The position numbers and the translations under genes are program-made. A stretch of DNA of 37,410 bases from JBBRBB01 sp038206235 (GTDB lineage: Bacteria; Bacteroidota; Bacteroidia; Chitinophagales; Chitinophagaceae). The notes under the pieces are model-generated. The model saw only the letters and a list, made by a program, of their open reading frames with translations, did not search any database and was not told the origin of the DNA. The stretch spans positions 1-37,410 of the forward strand of contig JBBRBB010000036.1 in the NCBI GenBank assembly GCA_038206235.1, in the 5' to 3' direction. Shown in pieces: positions 7,765 through 15,864 of the stretch; position 1 is the stretch's first letter, and each line of letters opens with the position of its first letter.

Positions 7765-7977
7765 TCGCAATGTTCCTTGCTAACGTACAGTTGCCATAAA
7801 AAGGAAACATTGCGACAAAGAGCGAACTGTCAGCCAGAACAATGCTTAATTGAAAAACTAAAGTTGAAGATAACAAACTAATGCCGAACAGCGTAATGTC
7901 AGCCGGCACAAAAGCTGATAAATGATTTACAGATGAAGTTTATTCCGTCAGCCATGCTATTGCAAATGCACTTGTTG
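7765..7977. repeat. Array repeat, copy B (with 5' hairpin)
   Basis: The same hairpin as copy A opens this copy (7765-7815). Stems are identical and the loop differs only by two transitions. The middle has diverged from copies A and C but keeps short islands (aattgaaaa, aaagttgaag, gtcagcc). The right end, gctattgcaaatgcacttgttggtggc, is the complement of the left end of copy C (gccaccaac) and stops about 20 bases before the stop codon of the minus-strand DUF4468 gene. Just upstream, 7686-7722 holds three near-copies of aatggagaat. Confidence 0.8.
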
Positions 7978-7997
7978 GTGGCAGTTTTTTTCTTTGT

Positions 7998-8534
7998 TTA
8001 GAAGTCACTTTTACTAATCATTTGTTTCTTCATGTCGCCAATAAAAGCTGTTACAAAATTATAAGCAGATGTTTTCATATTATCCCAAACTTTTTTATGT
8101 TGTTTTTGTGCAAGTTCTCCTTTTGCTTTTTCATAAGGTAATGATAAGTCTCCTGATTCTACAGGATTGTCTTGAACAATAAAGTCACTTAAAGTGTATC
8201 TATATCTATTGTCTTTTGTCTGAATTTGTAATTTGAAAGTTGTAGTAAAACTTTCTAAATAAGAAAAAGAATAAGGCATGTTTTTTAATGGAAGAATAAA
8301 AAGCCCTTTTACAACAATCGTGTTTGAGTTTTCATCTTCTAATTGCGTTACGTTTTTTGCAGAAACAAAAGCGTTTGCGATAAAAAGTTTTGCATTACTA
8401 TAAAGAGCTTTTGCATTTAAAGTATCTGCTTGTACAACTTCTGAAAAATTAAATTGTAAAGTATCAATATCCATTTCCTTTTGAGCAAAAGAAATGAATG
8501 GAATAAACAGAAGTATAAGCAGTAATTGTTTCAT
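7998..8534 (-). CDS. Secreted DUF4468-type protein
   Basis: 178 residues with a clear signal peptide (MKQLLLILLFIPFISFAQ). The mature part begins with a short beta-strand and a helix (ALYSNAKLFIANAFVSAKNVTQLED) followed by IVVKGLFILP, the pattern of the DUF4468 fold found in many Bacteroidota periplasmic proteins. The family has no known activity. The start codon overlaps the stop of the upstream gene (ATGA), so translation is coupled to the 8531-9028 gene. Its 3' end lies about 20 bases from the end of repeat copy B. Confidence 0.8.
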   Translation of the reverse strand: MKQLLLILLFIPFISFAQKEMDIDTLQFNFSEVVQADTLNAKALYSNAKLFIANAFVSAKNVTQLEDENSNTIVVKGLFILPLKNMPYSFSYLESFTTTFKLQIQTKDNRYRYTLSDFIVQDNPVESGDLSLPYEKAKGELAQKQHKKVWDNMKTSAYNFVTAFIGDMKKQMISKSDF

Positions 8535-9028
8535 AGTTTAGCTAATTTATTTTCTAACTCCTTGAAAAACCTTTCATGCTCTTTAATATTGAAGGATACA
8601 AGCTCTATTTTAATATGGTTAATATAGTGGTAATTTGGATTGTCAAAATAGCCAATGCCTTTCAATTTTTCATTAACCTTTCTATTATTTATTTTTGGTT
8701 CTCTTTCTTCAATTGATATATCATCTTCAAACAAATCCGCTATTTCTTTAAGAGTGTTTATTAATTTTTCTTTTATGTCCTTTTTATAGGCAATGTATAA
8801 GTAACTATTTCTCTTCATTCCAAACATATCTGGCTTTGGAGTTAATTTTTTTGAATAAATAATTTGAATGTTTGGACTTTGATTAATGCTAATTAAAATA
8901 TCAGCTAAACCCTCGTCAAGTTTCCAAAATTGTGATTTGTCATATGCAATAACTTTTTCCAAGTCAGCCATGTAATATTCCTTTGTTATTTCAGTCAAGT
9001 AGAGATTATCATTTATCAGCAACGTCAT
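8531..9028 (-). CDS. Unknown cytoplasmic protein in repeat-bounded unit
   Basis: 165 residues from the preferred ATG at 9028. A longer frame opens at 9076, but its first 16 codons lie inside repeat copy C (MNSLPS also arises from copy A), so the inner start is more likely; a third ATG is at about 8971. The protein is charged and mixed alpha/beta (ILISINQSPNIQIIYSKKL, SYLYIAYKKDIKEKLINTLKEIADLFEDD), with no signal peptide and no recognised motif. It is coupled by an ATGA overlap to the DUF4468 gene. Function unknown. Confidence 0.65.
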   Translation of the reverse strand: MTLLINDNLYLTEITKEYYMADLEKVIAYDKSQFWKLDEGLADILISINQSPNIQIIYSKKLTPKPDMFGMKRNSYLYIAYKKDIKEKLINTLKEIADLFEDDISIEEREPKINNRKVNEKLKGIGYFDNPNYHYINHIKIELVSFNIKEHERFFKELENKLAKL

Positions 9029-9042
9029 TTGAAAATTGCCAC

Positions 9043-9231
9043 CAACGTTGAGTATTTGCGAAGGCAGGGAATTCATTGCTCGTCTGCCCGGTACAAATGC
9101 CCAATTGAAAATATAAAGTTGAGGTTAACAACTAAAAGCCAAATTTATAAATGTCGGCCCGAACCACAGCTGATGCTTGCAAATAGCTGATATTACAATG
9201 TCCAGCCCTGCTTTTGCAAATACTTTTGTTG
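9043..9231. repeat. Array repeat, copy C (complete palindromic form)
   Basis: The left end (9043-9069, caacgttgagtatttgcgaa then ggcaggg) is an inverted version of the right end (9206-9231, ccctgcttttgcaaatac then ttttgttg), so the whole 189 bases can fold back on itself. The interior from 9063 matches copy A closely. The left end sits 14 bases from the start codon of the gene at 8531-9028, and the right end 16 bases from the stop of the gene at 9248. It replaces the usual short intergenic space between two minus-strand units. Confidence 0.85.
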
Positions 9232-9247
9232 CCTGCAGTTGTTCATT

Positions 9248-9844
9248 TTAGGCTGACAATTCTTTTAATAAGTCTTCTGTTTTCCGGATGTTTTTCTTAT
9301 AATTTTTTGTCACCCACTTTGAAAAGATTAGAAAAAAAGAAAAACCAAAACTGAATGTGAATACAAAAAAATATTTGCTATCAGTAATTTCGTTTCTACC
9401 AAATAGTCTTGTTGATAAAAGTATCACAGTTACTAACAACAAGTAACTTAATAAAAGATTTAATTTTTGTAATTTGTAGAAGCTCATTTTTTTAGCTGCA
9501 AAATCCTTTAATGTTTCAGAATAGGATTTATTAATGTCAGCACCTTTATATAATGGTAAAACACTCATTAAGCTAATCACGGAAAGCATAACCAAAAGCA
9601 AAATTGTAACTATGCCTACGATTTGATATGTAATTGTTTCTAATTTTGCAAAGTTATATCCAATATAAAGAGCAAAGCCAAGGCAAACAATCGTTCCAAT
9701 AATTTCTGGCAAAAGAATTTTATTGAGGCTTGATTGAAATTTAGTTTTATTCATTTTTTCAAATTGTTTGAGGTTAAAATTTTGGTTTACTTTTACCTTG
9801 TTGCTCAAATCGTCCCAAGTATTTTTGAAGTCGTCAAGTTCCAT
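9248..9844 (-). CDS. Four-helix membrane protein, likely partner of the ECF sigma factor
   Basis: 198 residues: a soluble N-terminal region of about 45 residues (MELDDFKNTWDDLSNKVK), two transmembrane helices near 48-66 and 73-95, a cytoplasmic loop, two more near 127-145 and 155-173, then a basic tail. It follows the ECF sigma gene by 2 bases. In Bacteroidota, small membrane proteins in this position usually restrain the sigma factor, and the leading DxFKxxW-type segment is common in them. There is no zinc-binding HXXXCXXC motif, so it is not a classical ZAS anti-sigma. The partner role is inferred from position. Confidence 0.7.
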   Translation of the reverse strand: MELDDFKNTWDDLSNKVKVNQNFNLKQFEKMNKTKFQSSLNKILLPEIIGTIVCLGFALYIGYNFAKLETITYQIVGIVTILLLVMLSVISLMSVLPLYKGADINKSYSETLKDFAAKKMSFYKLQKLNLLLSYLLLVTVILLSTRLFGRNEITDSKYFFVFTFSFGFSFFLIFSKWVTKNYKKNIRKTEDLLKELSA

Positions 9845-9846
9845 AT

Positions 9847-10338
9847 TTATAATTTTTTTGAAATTTGTTCCTTTAATTTTTTTTTTATTCTTGAAAGCTT
9901 TGTCCCTACATAACTCGCAGAAATGCCAATAATCTGTCCAATTTCTTCATAACTTTTATTTTCTAAATACAAAATAGCAATGCCCTTGTCAAGTAAATTC
10001 AAATTGTCAATATGTTGTTTTAGCAATAACCATTTTTCTTCAATTTCGTTGTGATCCACTTCGTGAAAATCTATGATTTGTTCGTCTAAAGGAACTGCTT
10101 GTATTTTTCTTTTTCCATTTTTGAGATGATAAATAGCCACATTCATCGCCACTCTATAAATCCAAGTTGTTAAACTTGATTTTTGACCAAAAGTGTCAAA
10201 CGATTTCCAAAGTTGATAAATTATTTCTTGGGTTAAGTCGTTTCTGTCATCAATATTGTTTGAATAAATTGAAGCTATTTTAAATATTAAGCCCTTGTGT
10301 TCATTTAGTGCTATTAGAAATTGCTGTGTTTTGTCCAC
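9847..10338 (-). CDS. ECF (sigma-70 family) RNA polymerase sigma factor
   Basis: 163 residues, normal for group 4 sigma factors. Region 2 is clear (LTQEIIYQLWKSFDTFGQKSSLTTWIYRVAMNVA, about 35-75), and region 4 forms a helix-turn-helix (DKGIAILYLENKSYEEIGQIIGISASYVGTKLSRIKKKLKEQ, about 117-158). It should direct transcription of a small set of genes and is probably controlled by the membrane protein encoded immediately downstream. It is the first gene of the unit, so autoregulation is likely but not shown. Being inside the repeat-bounded segment suggests it can travel with its partner. Confidence 0.92.
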   Translation of the reverse strand: MDKTQQFLIALNEHKGLIFKIASIYSNNIDDRNDLTQEIIYQLWKSFDTFGQKSSLTTWIYRVAMNVAIYHLKNGKRKIQAVPLDEQIIDFHEVDHNEIEEKWLLLKQHIDNLNLLDKGIAILYLENKSYEEIGQIIGISASYVGTKLSRIKKKLKEQISKKL

Positions 10339-10774
10339 GAAAAAATATAAAATTATGTTCTGTTATATTAGTGTGTATGAATTTAAAAAAGTCACAGATT
10401 TGGTAATATTTATTTTGAGAAGGCTGTGTCCACCAATTGCAGGCAACTCAAAAATATGCGAAAGTTTTTACCCCTAAACAATTTTTTATCGTCCTTTATT
10501 TCCAATTTGTTATGTCAAAAATGCGCAACTGCTCACTTGCGTGTTTTCAATTGTTGCAATTGGCTTGTTTCTATTTTTATAACTTCTATTACACATCTAA
10601 CAAATCCTGTTACACCTGTAATAATTTTTAATGCGGCAAAATCATTGGCCGTAGGCAGAGTTTCTTTCAACTTTTAATTCCATTATACATTCTCCATTCT
10701 CAATTGATTCCACAGGGTGCGATTTTTATGCAATCAAATCCGTAATCTTATTTCTTAACAAAAACCTTTTTATT
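10339..10774. other. Gene-poor junction between the array and the PfpI gene
   Basis: No convincing gene; the short open frames on the plus strand are low-complexity and have no partner features. Around 10431-10466, ccaccaattgcaggcaactc then aaaaatatgcgaaag resembles a decayed left end of the array repeat (caac..tatttgcgaag). At 10681-10706 a sequence complementary to aatggagaat-type repeats seen at 7686-7722 appears, in inverted orientation. This stretch probably marks the right edge of the accessory segment. Confidence 0.4.
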
Positions 10775-11338
10775 ATCGCAAAGCTTAGCGGAAAAACCGT
10801 AGCCATTCTTACAGAAAATGGCTTTGAAGAAGTTGAATTAACAAGCCCTAAAAAAGCATTGGAAGAAGCAGGCGCAACCGTGCATATTATTTCGCTTCAA
10901 AAAAATAAAGTAAAGGCATGGAATCATGACCATTGGAGCATTGAGCTTGATGTTGATGTGAATATTGCAGATGCAAAGCCGGAAGATTATGATGCGCTGA
11001 TGCTTCCCGGCGGTGTTTTAAATCCTGACCAGTTAAGGCTAAATGAAGATGCTGTAGAATTTGCAAAAGACTTTTTAGAATCTAAGAAACCTGTTGCAGC
11101 CATTTGTCATGGTCCGCAATTATTAATTGAGACTGATTTGTTAGAGGGAAGAGAGATGACTTCGTATCCATCGCTTCGCACAGATTTAGAAAATGCAGGC
11201 GTTAACTGGCACGATAAAGAAGTAGTAGTTGACAATGGGCTGGTAACAAGCAGAAGCCCGAAAGACCTTGATGCTTTCAACAAAAAAATGGTTGAAGAAA
11301 TTGCAAAGGGAGTTCACGCAACTGCACCCGTACATTAA
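10775..11338 (+). CDS. DJ-1/PfpI family protein with missing start codon
   Basis: The reading frame encodes AKLSGKTVAILTENGFEEVE, then DYDALMLPGGVLNPDQLR and AICHGPQLLIE, the PfpI-type nucleophile elbow with the conserved Cys-His-Gly. The family includes deglycase-like and protease-like proteins. Homologues usually start with Met just before (A/S)KL.GK, but here that codon is ATC (10775-10777), and the frame is open upstream to 10655 with no ATG or GTG. The first usable start is TTG at 10859, which would remove the first strand and helix of the fold. Either a rare start is used or the gene lost its 5' end at the array boundary; the body itself is intact. Confidence 0.75.
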   Translation: MAKLSGKTVAILTENGFEEVELTSPKKALEEAGATVHIISLQKNKVKAWNHDHWSIELDVDVNIADAKPEDYDALMLPGGVLNPDQLRLNEDAVEFAKDFLESKKPVAAICHGPQLLIETDLLEGREMTSYPSLRTDLENAGVNWHDKEVVVDNGLVTSRSPKDLDAFNKKMVEEIAKGVHATAPVH

Positions 11339-11470
11339 TTTTAAATTTGCTGCAGAGTTTTTTTATTTAAACAATGAAACTCTGCAGCATTTATTTACGG
11401 AAAGAACAGTTTTTAAGGAGAGTGTTGTTTTACTAAAACAATACAAACGTTGGGCATACACATTGCTTGC

Positions 11471-12115
11471 CTAATTTTTTGCGGTACTTCTATTTGGATT
11501 TGATTTTACATTGCCATTGTATTTGGAATTGCCCGTAACAGAAACTTTTTTTGATTTTAGCATATTATCCATATCATGTTTTATATTATTATTTTCTTGC
11601 TGCAGCTTAGTAATTGTTGCCTTTAAATTAGCTATCTGTTTATTTGTAAGCTCAGTTTCATGCTGTTGCCAAATTGCTAAAGCTACAATACAAAAAAGGG
11701 TAAGCAAAGAAATCAGAATTGCGGCATGCCCCGCCCTGAAAGTTTTTGAATCAGCCAGTTTATTTTTTAATTCCTTACTTTTTTTTCTTTCACTAATTCC
11801 TATAAATCCTCCCTGGCGCAAGAACTCAACGGCAAAGGGCCCTACCCGAAAATATCCTGTAAGAGTATCATCAATTTCTTTATTTAACAACATGGGATTA
11901 TAAGATAATATATAATGAAGTGATTGAAGAATTTCAGACTGCGTTTTTTTGAATCTGGCAAAATTTATACTAATCACCCTGAACTTTGAAGTACCAAATT
12001 CATTAATACAATATTGTAATAAATCATCAAGTAATTGTGAATCAGATAAATTCGCTGGTAATGATTGCTTGTAATCCTGGGTGTCGCGTGAGGATTCCTT
12101 TATGGTGAGGTTCAT
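11471..12115 (-). CDS. Single-pass membrane protein with coiled coil, unknown
   Basis: 214 residues. An N-terminal cytoplasmic region of about 125 residues (SDSQLLDDLLQYCINEFGTSKFRVISINF, then a loop ending RQGGFIGISERKKSKELKNK) precedes one transmembrane helix near 130-150 (AAILISLLTLFCIVALAIW). A coiled coil (TELTNKQIANLKATITKLQQENNNIKHDM) and an Asn/Ser/Lys-rich tail follow. No recognised family. The gene is 140 bases downstream of the ABC-F gene on the same strand, with no clear terminator between them. Confidence 0.7.
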   Translation of the reverse strand: MNLTIKESSRDTQDYKQSLPANLSDSQLLDDLLQYCINEFGTSKFRVISINFARFKKTQSEILQSLHYILSYNPMLLNKEIDDTLTGYFRVGPFAVEFLRQGGFIGISERKKSKELKNKLADSKTFRAGHAAILISLLTLFCIVALAIWQQHETELTNKQIANLKATITKLQQENNNIKHDMDNMLKSKKVSVTGNSKYNGNVKSNPNRSTAKN

Positions 12116-12255
12116 TTATCAAGATGCGATAAATTCATGCCAGAATTCGTTACCGTTTAGTATAAATTTCAAAGACGTTGAGAATTGCGGAGAAACGTTT
12201 CTTCAAACGCGTTGCAAAACAAGAATAACGAATAAATTTTTTAGAAGGAATAATT

Positions 12256-14181
12256 CTACATTAGCTCTGAAAGCTGCAACCATCTCATCTCTTTTATTTC
12301 AAGTTCACTACTAATATCAACAATTCTTTTACTCAACAAATGCAATTGCTCATAAGGAATCTCTGGATTGCTTAATTGATTTTCTATTTGCTGCTTCTCT
12401 GCCTCCAGTGCAGGAATTTCTTTTTCCAATTGTTCAAACTCTCTCTTTTCTTTAAACCCAAATTTCTTCTTGCTATCAATTGTTATCGGTCTTTTATCAC
12501 TTGTAAACCCTGTCGTTACTGCGGACTGGCTACTGTCAACTTTCTTTTCTTCCAACCGGTACTGGGTATAATTCCCGGGAAAATCTTTAACAACACCATC
12601 ACCTTCAAACACAAACAAATGGTCTACCAGCCTGTCCATAAAATACCTGTCATGTGATACTATCAACATACAACCCCGGTATTCACTTAAAAAATTTTCC
12701 AGCACACCTAATGTTGGAAGGTCAAGGTCATTTGTAGGCTCATCAAGAATTAAAAAGTTGGGATTACTGAAAAGTATTGTGAGTAATTGCAATCGTTTTT
12801 TTTCGCCACCGCTCAGCGAACTCAAATAGGTAAATTGCTTTTCGGGAGAAAATAAAAACAGCTCGAGAAACTGTGCAGCATTTAAACTTCCGCCTTTTGC
12901 CAAAGGAAAACTCTCTGCAAAAGTTTTTACATATTCAATCACTCTTGTATCCTCCTTTATCACCAATCCCTGCTGAGAAAAATTTCCAAAGAGCACCGTC
13001 TCACCTACATTTACTTTGCCACTATCAGCAGGTTCCGTGCCCTGAAGGATATTTAAGAAACTTGTTTTTCCTACACCATTCTTACCAATTACACCAATGT
13101 GTTCACCTTTGGAAAAAGTATAATCAAAACCTTTTAGAATTGTTTTATCACCATAACTTTTATACACTTTTTTCATCTCGGCAATTTTTCCGCCAAGACG
13201 GTTCATCTTTACCTGCAACTGCATTTGCACATCTTCCACTTTTTGTTTTGCTCTTGCTTCCACTTCATAAAAATTATCCTGTCTTGCTTTGCTCTTTGTT
13301 GTTCTTGCTCTCGGCTGCTTTCGCATCCACTCCAGCTCCTTGCGATAGATGTTCTTTGCCTTATCAATACTGGCAAGCTCACTCTCAATTCTTGCCGCTT
13401 TCTTCTCAACATAATTTTCATAATCCCCTTTATACACAAATATATTGCTGCGTTCCAGTTCCCAAATTTCATTGCAGACCGCATCTAAAAAATAGCGGTC
13501 GTGCGTTACCAAAAGCAGCGTGATATTTTCCTGGTTAAGATAATGTTCAAGCCATTCAATCATTTCCACGTCAAGATGATTTGTTGGCTCATCCATCATA
13601 AGTAAAACATGCCTGTGCTCAAAGCCAATATCAATTAATGTTTTTGCAAGTGCTGCTCTTTTTCTTTCGCCTCCGCTTAGGTCTTTCACATTATTATTGA
13701 GATGATGAATATTCAGCCTGCTCAGTATCTCTTTCACTTTTGCTTCAAACTGCCAGGCATTTAATTCATCCATTTTAGTAATGGCATCCATTAGTGCAGT
13801 GTGGTCTTCAATCTCATTACCGGCGTTATACTTCTTACTCCCGACTGACAACTGACTACCCTGCTCAACAGCAGCTTCGTATTCACGTATCGCATTTATT
13901 ACAGGATGATTAATGTGAAAAATATTTTGCAGCACAGTTTGGCTTTCTTCGAACTGAGGGTCCTGTTCAAAGATTGCAACAGTAACATCTTTATGTACCC
14001 AAAGCCTGCCTTCATCCACCGTTTCGGTGGTAGCCAGCATGCGAAGAAGGGTAGTTTTACCTACGCCATTCCTTGCAATCAAAGCAATCTTATCACCCTC
14101 ATTTATGTTGAAAGAAATGTTGCGGAACAAAGGCGTAATGCCAAAGCCTTTGGTAATTGCTTCCGCTGAAACATAATGCAT
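12256..14181 (-). CDS. ABC-F family ATPase, Uup-like
   Basis: 641 residues with two ATP-binding cassettes and no membrane segments, the ABC-F layout. Walker A motifs are ARNGVGKTT (about 36-44) and GKNGVGKTS (about 370). The signatures are LSGGERKRAAL and LSGGEKKRLQL, and the Walker B strings are LLMMDEPTNHLD and FLILDEPTNDLD. The linker between cassettes is long and charged, and the C-terminus ends in a coiled coil (EFEQLEKEIPALEAEKQQIE), as in Uup. ABC-F proteins act on the ribosome or, for Uup, on nucleic-acid branch structures and translation quality control. Housekeeping rather than resistance is likely because no resistance-type linker is evident. Confidence 0.9.
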   Translation of the reverse strand: MHYVSAEAITKGFGITPLFRNISFNINEGDKIALIARNGVGKTTLLRMLATTETVDEGRLWVHKDVTVAIFEQDPQFEESQTVLQNIFHINHPVINAIREYEAAVEQGSQLSVGSKKYNAGNEIEDHTALMDAITKMDELNAWQFEAKVKEILSRLNIHHLNNNVKDLSGGERKRAALAKTLIDIGFEHRHVLLMMDEPTNHLDVEMIEWLEHYLNQENITLLLVTHDRYFLDAVCNEIWELERSNIFVYKGDYENYVEKKAARIESELASIDKAKNIYRKELEWMRKQPRARTTKSKARQDNFYEVEARAKQKVEDVQMQLQVKMNRLGGKIAEMKKVYKSYGDKTILKGFDYTFSKGEHIGVIGKNGVGKTSFLNILQGTEPADSGKVNVGETVLFGNFSQQGLVIKEDTRVIEYVKTFAESFPLAKGGSLNAAQFLELFLFSPEKQFTYLSSLSGGEKKRLQLLTILFSNPNFLILDEPTNDLDLPTLGVLENFLSEYRGCMLIVSHDRYFMDRLVDHLFVFEGDGVVKDFPGNYTQYRLEEKKVDSSQSAVTTGFTSDKRPITIDSKKKFGFKEKREFEQLEKEIPALEAEKQQIENQLSNPEIPYEQLHLLSKRIVDISSELEIKEMRWLQLSELM

Positions 14182-14494
14182 GCGACAAAGATAGTTGAGA
14201 GCGGGAGAGAAGGAGCAGCGTGAATTCTATATACTTAGTATTGCTATAACTTAAAACTTATAAGTGCTGAAAAAATAAAATTCTTGTCTGATAAGAGTAT
14301 TTTTAAATCTTCTGCATTTAAATTTTTTTTAAAAGCCTGAGTATTTTTGGTTTTGATTATTACGAAAGTTCAGTTACAAGAGTTGTCCGTTGCGAACTTT
14401 TTAGATGAGAGATACCAAAGCCTGCTGCATTTTTTTGTAGGTTTTAAAATGAATATTATTTTATTCATCAGTATAACGAAATCCAATATCTAAT
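14182..14494. other. Intergenic, no gene seen
   Basis: AT-rich spacer between the divergent ABC-F gene and the small plus-strand gene at 14495. It should hold both promoters. No clear hairpin, repeat or reading frame stands out. Confidence 0.4.
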
Positions 14495-14872
14495 ATGAAA
14501 CAGCAATTAATTTTTATTTCATTACTCGTTGCAGCTTTCTCTGCAAGCCTTATGAAACGTATTTCAGTTTCCAAACAAGGCAAGAAAAAGTTTAATTTAT
14601 TCCGGCACATTCGGGAGTTCTTCATTCTTCTTAAAAGCCAGTTAGCAATTACAACAGGAACAGATGTTAAATCGTTTCCGGTTTATCATTTGCTAAAGGA
14701 ATCAATTGTGAATGCACATTCCTTGCGAAGAGCCCGTTTACTGATACAGATAAAAAAGGAGAAAGAAAAATACTACAATGCAATAAGCAACAACGAAATG
14801 TTTGAAAAGCTAAAAAGCATTCGTGTAAAAATCAAGAAGCTTGAATCTGCTTACAACCTCATTACTTCGTAA
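14495..14872 (+). CDS. Small basic protein, unknown
   Basis: 125 residues, rich in Lys and Arg. The first 20 residues (MKQQLIFISLLVAAFSASLM) form a hydrophobic segment that could be a signal or membrane anchor, followed by a helical basic region (RRARLLIQIKKEKEKYYNAIS, EKLKSIRVKIKKLESAYNLI) with coiled-coil character. No family recognised. It stands alone between two AT-rich gaps. Composition is like that of neighbouring real genes, but being short and unrecognised it remains hypothetical. Confidence 0.5.
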   Translation: MKQQLIFISLLVAAFSASLMKRISVSKQGKKKFNLFRHIREFFILLKSQLAITTGTDVKSFPVYHLLKESIVNAHSLRRARLLIQIKKEKEKYYNAISNNEMFEKLKSIRVKIKKLESAYNLITS

Positions 14873-15043
14873 AGGGGGAACATTGATTTGCATTATGACT
14901 CCTGCTTTGCAGCTTGCTTAAAGAGCATAATAACATTCCAAAAAATATCCGCTTAAAAAAAATCGTCGTAATTATTATTTAGTTAGTGTTTTTTATTGAG
15001 ACAAGAAGAAGTTGCTATAAAAAAATTGTGGAAAAATTCACCC

Positions 15044-15075
15044 AAAAAAACCGGCTAAAATTTAGCCGGCTTATT
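15044..15075 (-). terminator. Intrinsic terminator of the 15092-15613 gene
   Basis: A perfect nine-base stem (ccggctaaa at 15051-15059 with tttagccgg at 15061-15069), extended by AA/TT, is followed on the minus strand by seven T. It begins 17 bases past the stop of the secreted protein gene. The other side has a T-run too (15073 onward), so it could work in both directions. Confidence 0.85.
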
Positions 15076-15091
15076 TTTTTCAAGAAAGTAT

Positions 15092-15613
15092 TTAATGAGG
15101 ATTATTTGAACTGTCTCTAATTTCGGGTTTTTGATTATTATTTAGTTTATTTTTATCCTCAAGATAATGAACCCTGTCATGCTTATATTTTGCCTCAATC
15201 GCGGCTCTTTCCTGTGGCGTGATTACTCCATCTGCATTAGCCTTATAATAATCTCTTTTCTGCCTCTTTAATGAACGCCTGTCTCCTTTATATTCCTTTC
15301 TATCCATCCTGTACTTGCTTAGTGATTCACTATTTCGTATAGATTTATCGTACTTTTCATCTTTTACAAGCTCTCTATTTGTGTTGTAATCTTTTCGCAC
15401 TCCCGGATAATCTTTATTGAGCGCTTGTTTTTCTGCGGGAGTTACAACTTTTGCATTTTTAACAGAATCTCTATAAAGCATTGTCTGTTGCGCTTTTTCT
15501 CCTGAGTATGTGTTTGCCCTGTCAGTAGTATTATTTATTGAATCAGCCTGAGCAGAAGCAATTGTAATGCCCATAAATGATGAGGCTGCAAAAAAAATAA
15601 ATGCTTTTTTCAT
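15092..15613 (-). CDS. Secreted basic protein, unknown, with weak EF-hand-like segment
   Basis: 173 residues with a signal peptide (MKKAFIFFAASSFMGITIASAQ). The mature protein is highly charged, mostly Lys, Arg, Asp and Asn, with repeated helical segments (KYRMDRKEYKGDRRSLKRQKRDYYK). A stretch ANADGVITPQERAAIE near 128-143, and a similar VVTPAEKQAL near 57-66, recall the loops of EF-hand-type secreted proteins, but the calcium-binding acidic positions are incomplete. It has its own terminator at 15044-15075. Function unknown. Confidence 0.75.
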   Translation of the reverse strand: MKKAFIFFAASSFMGITIASAQADSINNTTDRANTYSGEKAQQTMLYRDSVKNAKVVTPAEKQALNKDYPGVRKDYNTNRELVKDEKYDKSIRNSESLSKYRMDRKEYKGDRRSLKRQKRDYYKANADGVITPQERAAIEAKYKHDRVHYLEDKNKLNNNQKPEIRDSSNNPH

Positions 15614-15864
15614 GTTTCGTATTTTTAGTTTTTAATATCTATTAAACCTTTCTAAACGTGTTTCGTTTAACTGGGTGAATAAATTTTTTTAATTGAGAAT
15701 TCATAACAGTTCCTCTAAATTCAATAATTATACCAAGTATAATATATTGCTTATTTCATTTTGAAAGAGAAAACAAACTATTGTAGTATTATAATAAAAA
15801 TTATGCCATGGAAGCGTTGTAAACTTTCAAAAAGCTAAACCTTAAAAAATAAAATCTGATAGAT

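Noticed and set aside
6411..9231. Array repeats as classical integron attC sites
   Set aside because: The ends do not match the RYYYAAC/GTTRRRY core sites and no integrase is present; reported instead as cassette-like.
12873..13523. Long plus-strand frame of 216 codons within the ABC-F gene
   Set aside because: It is antisense to an ABC-F gene with complete Walker and signature motifs, and its translation is low-complexity.
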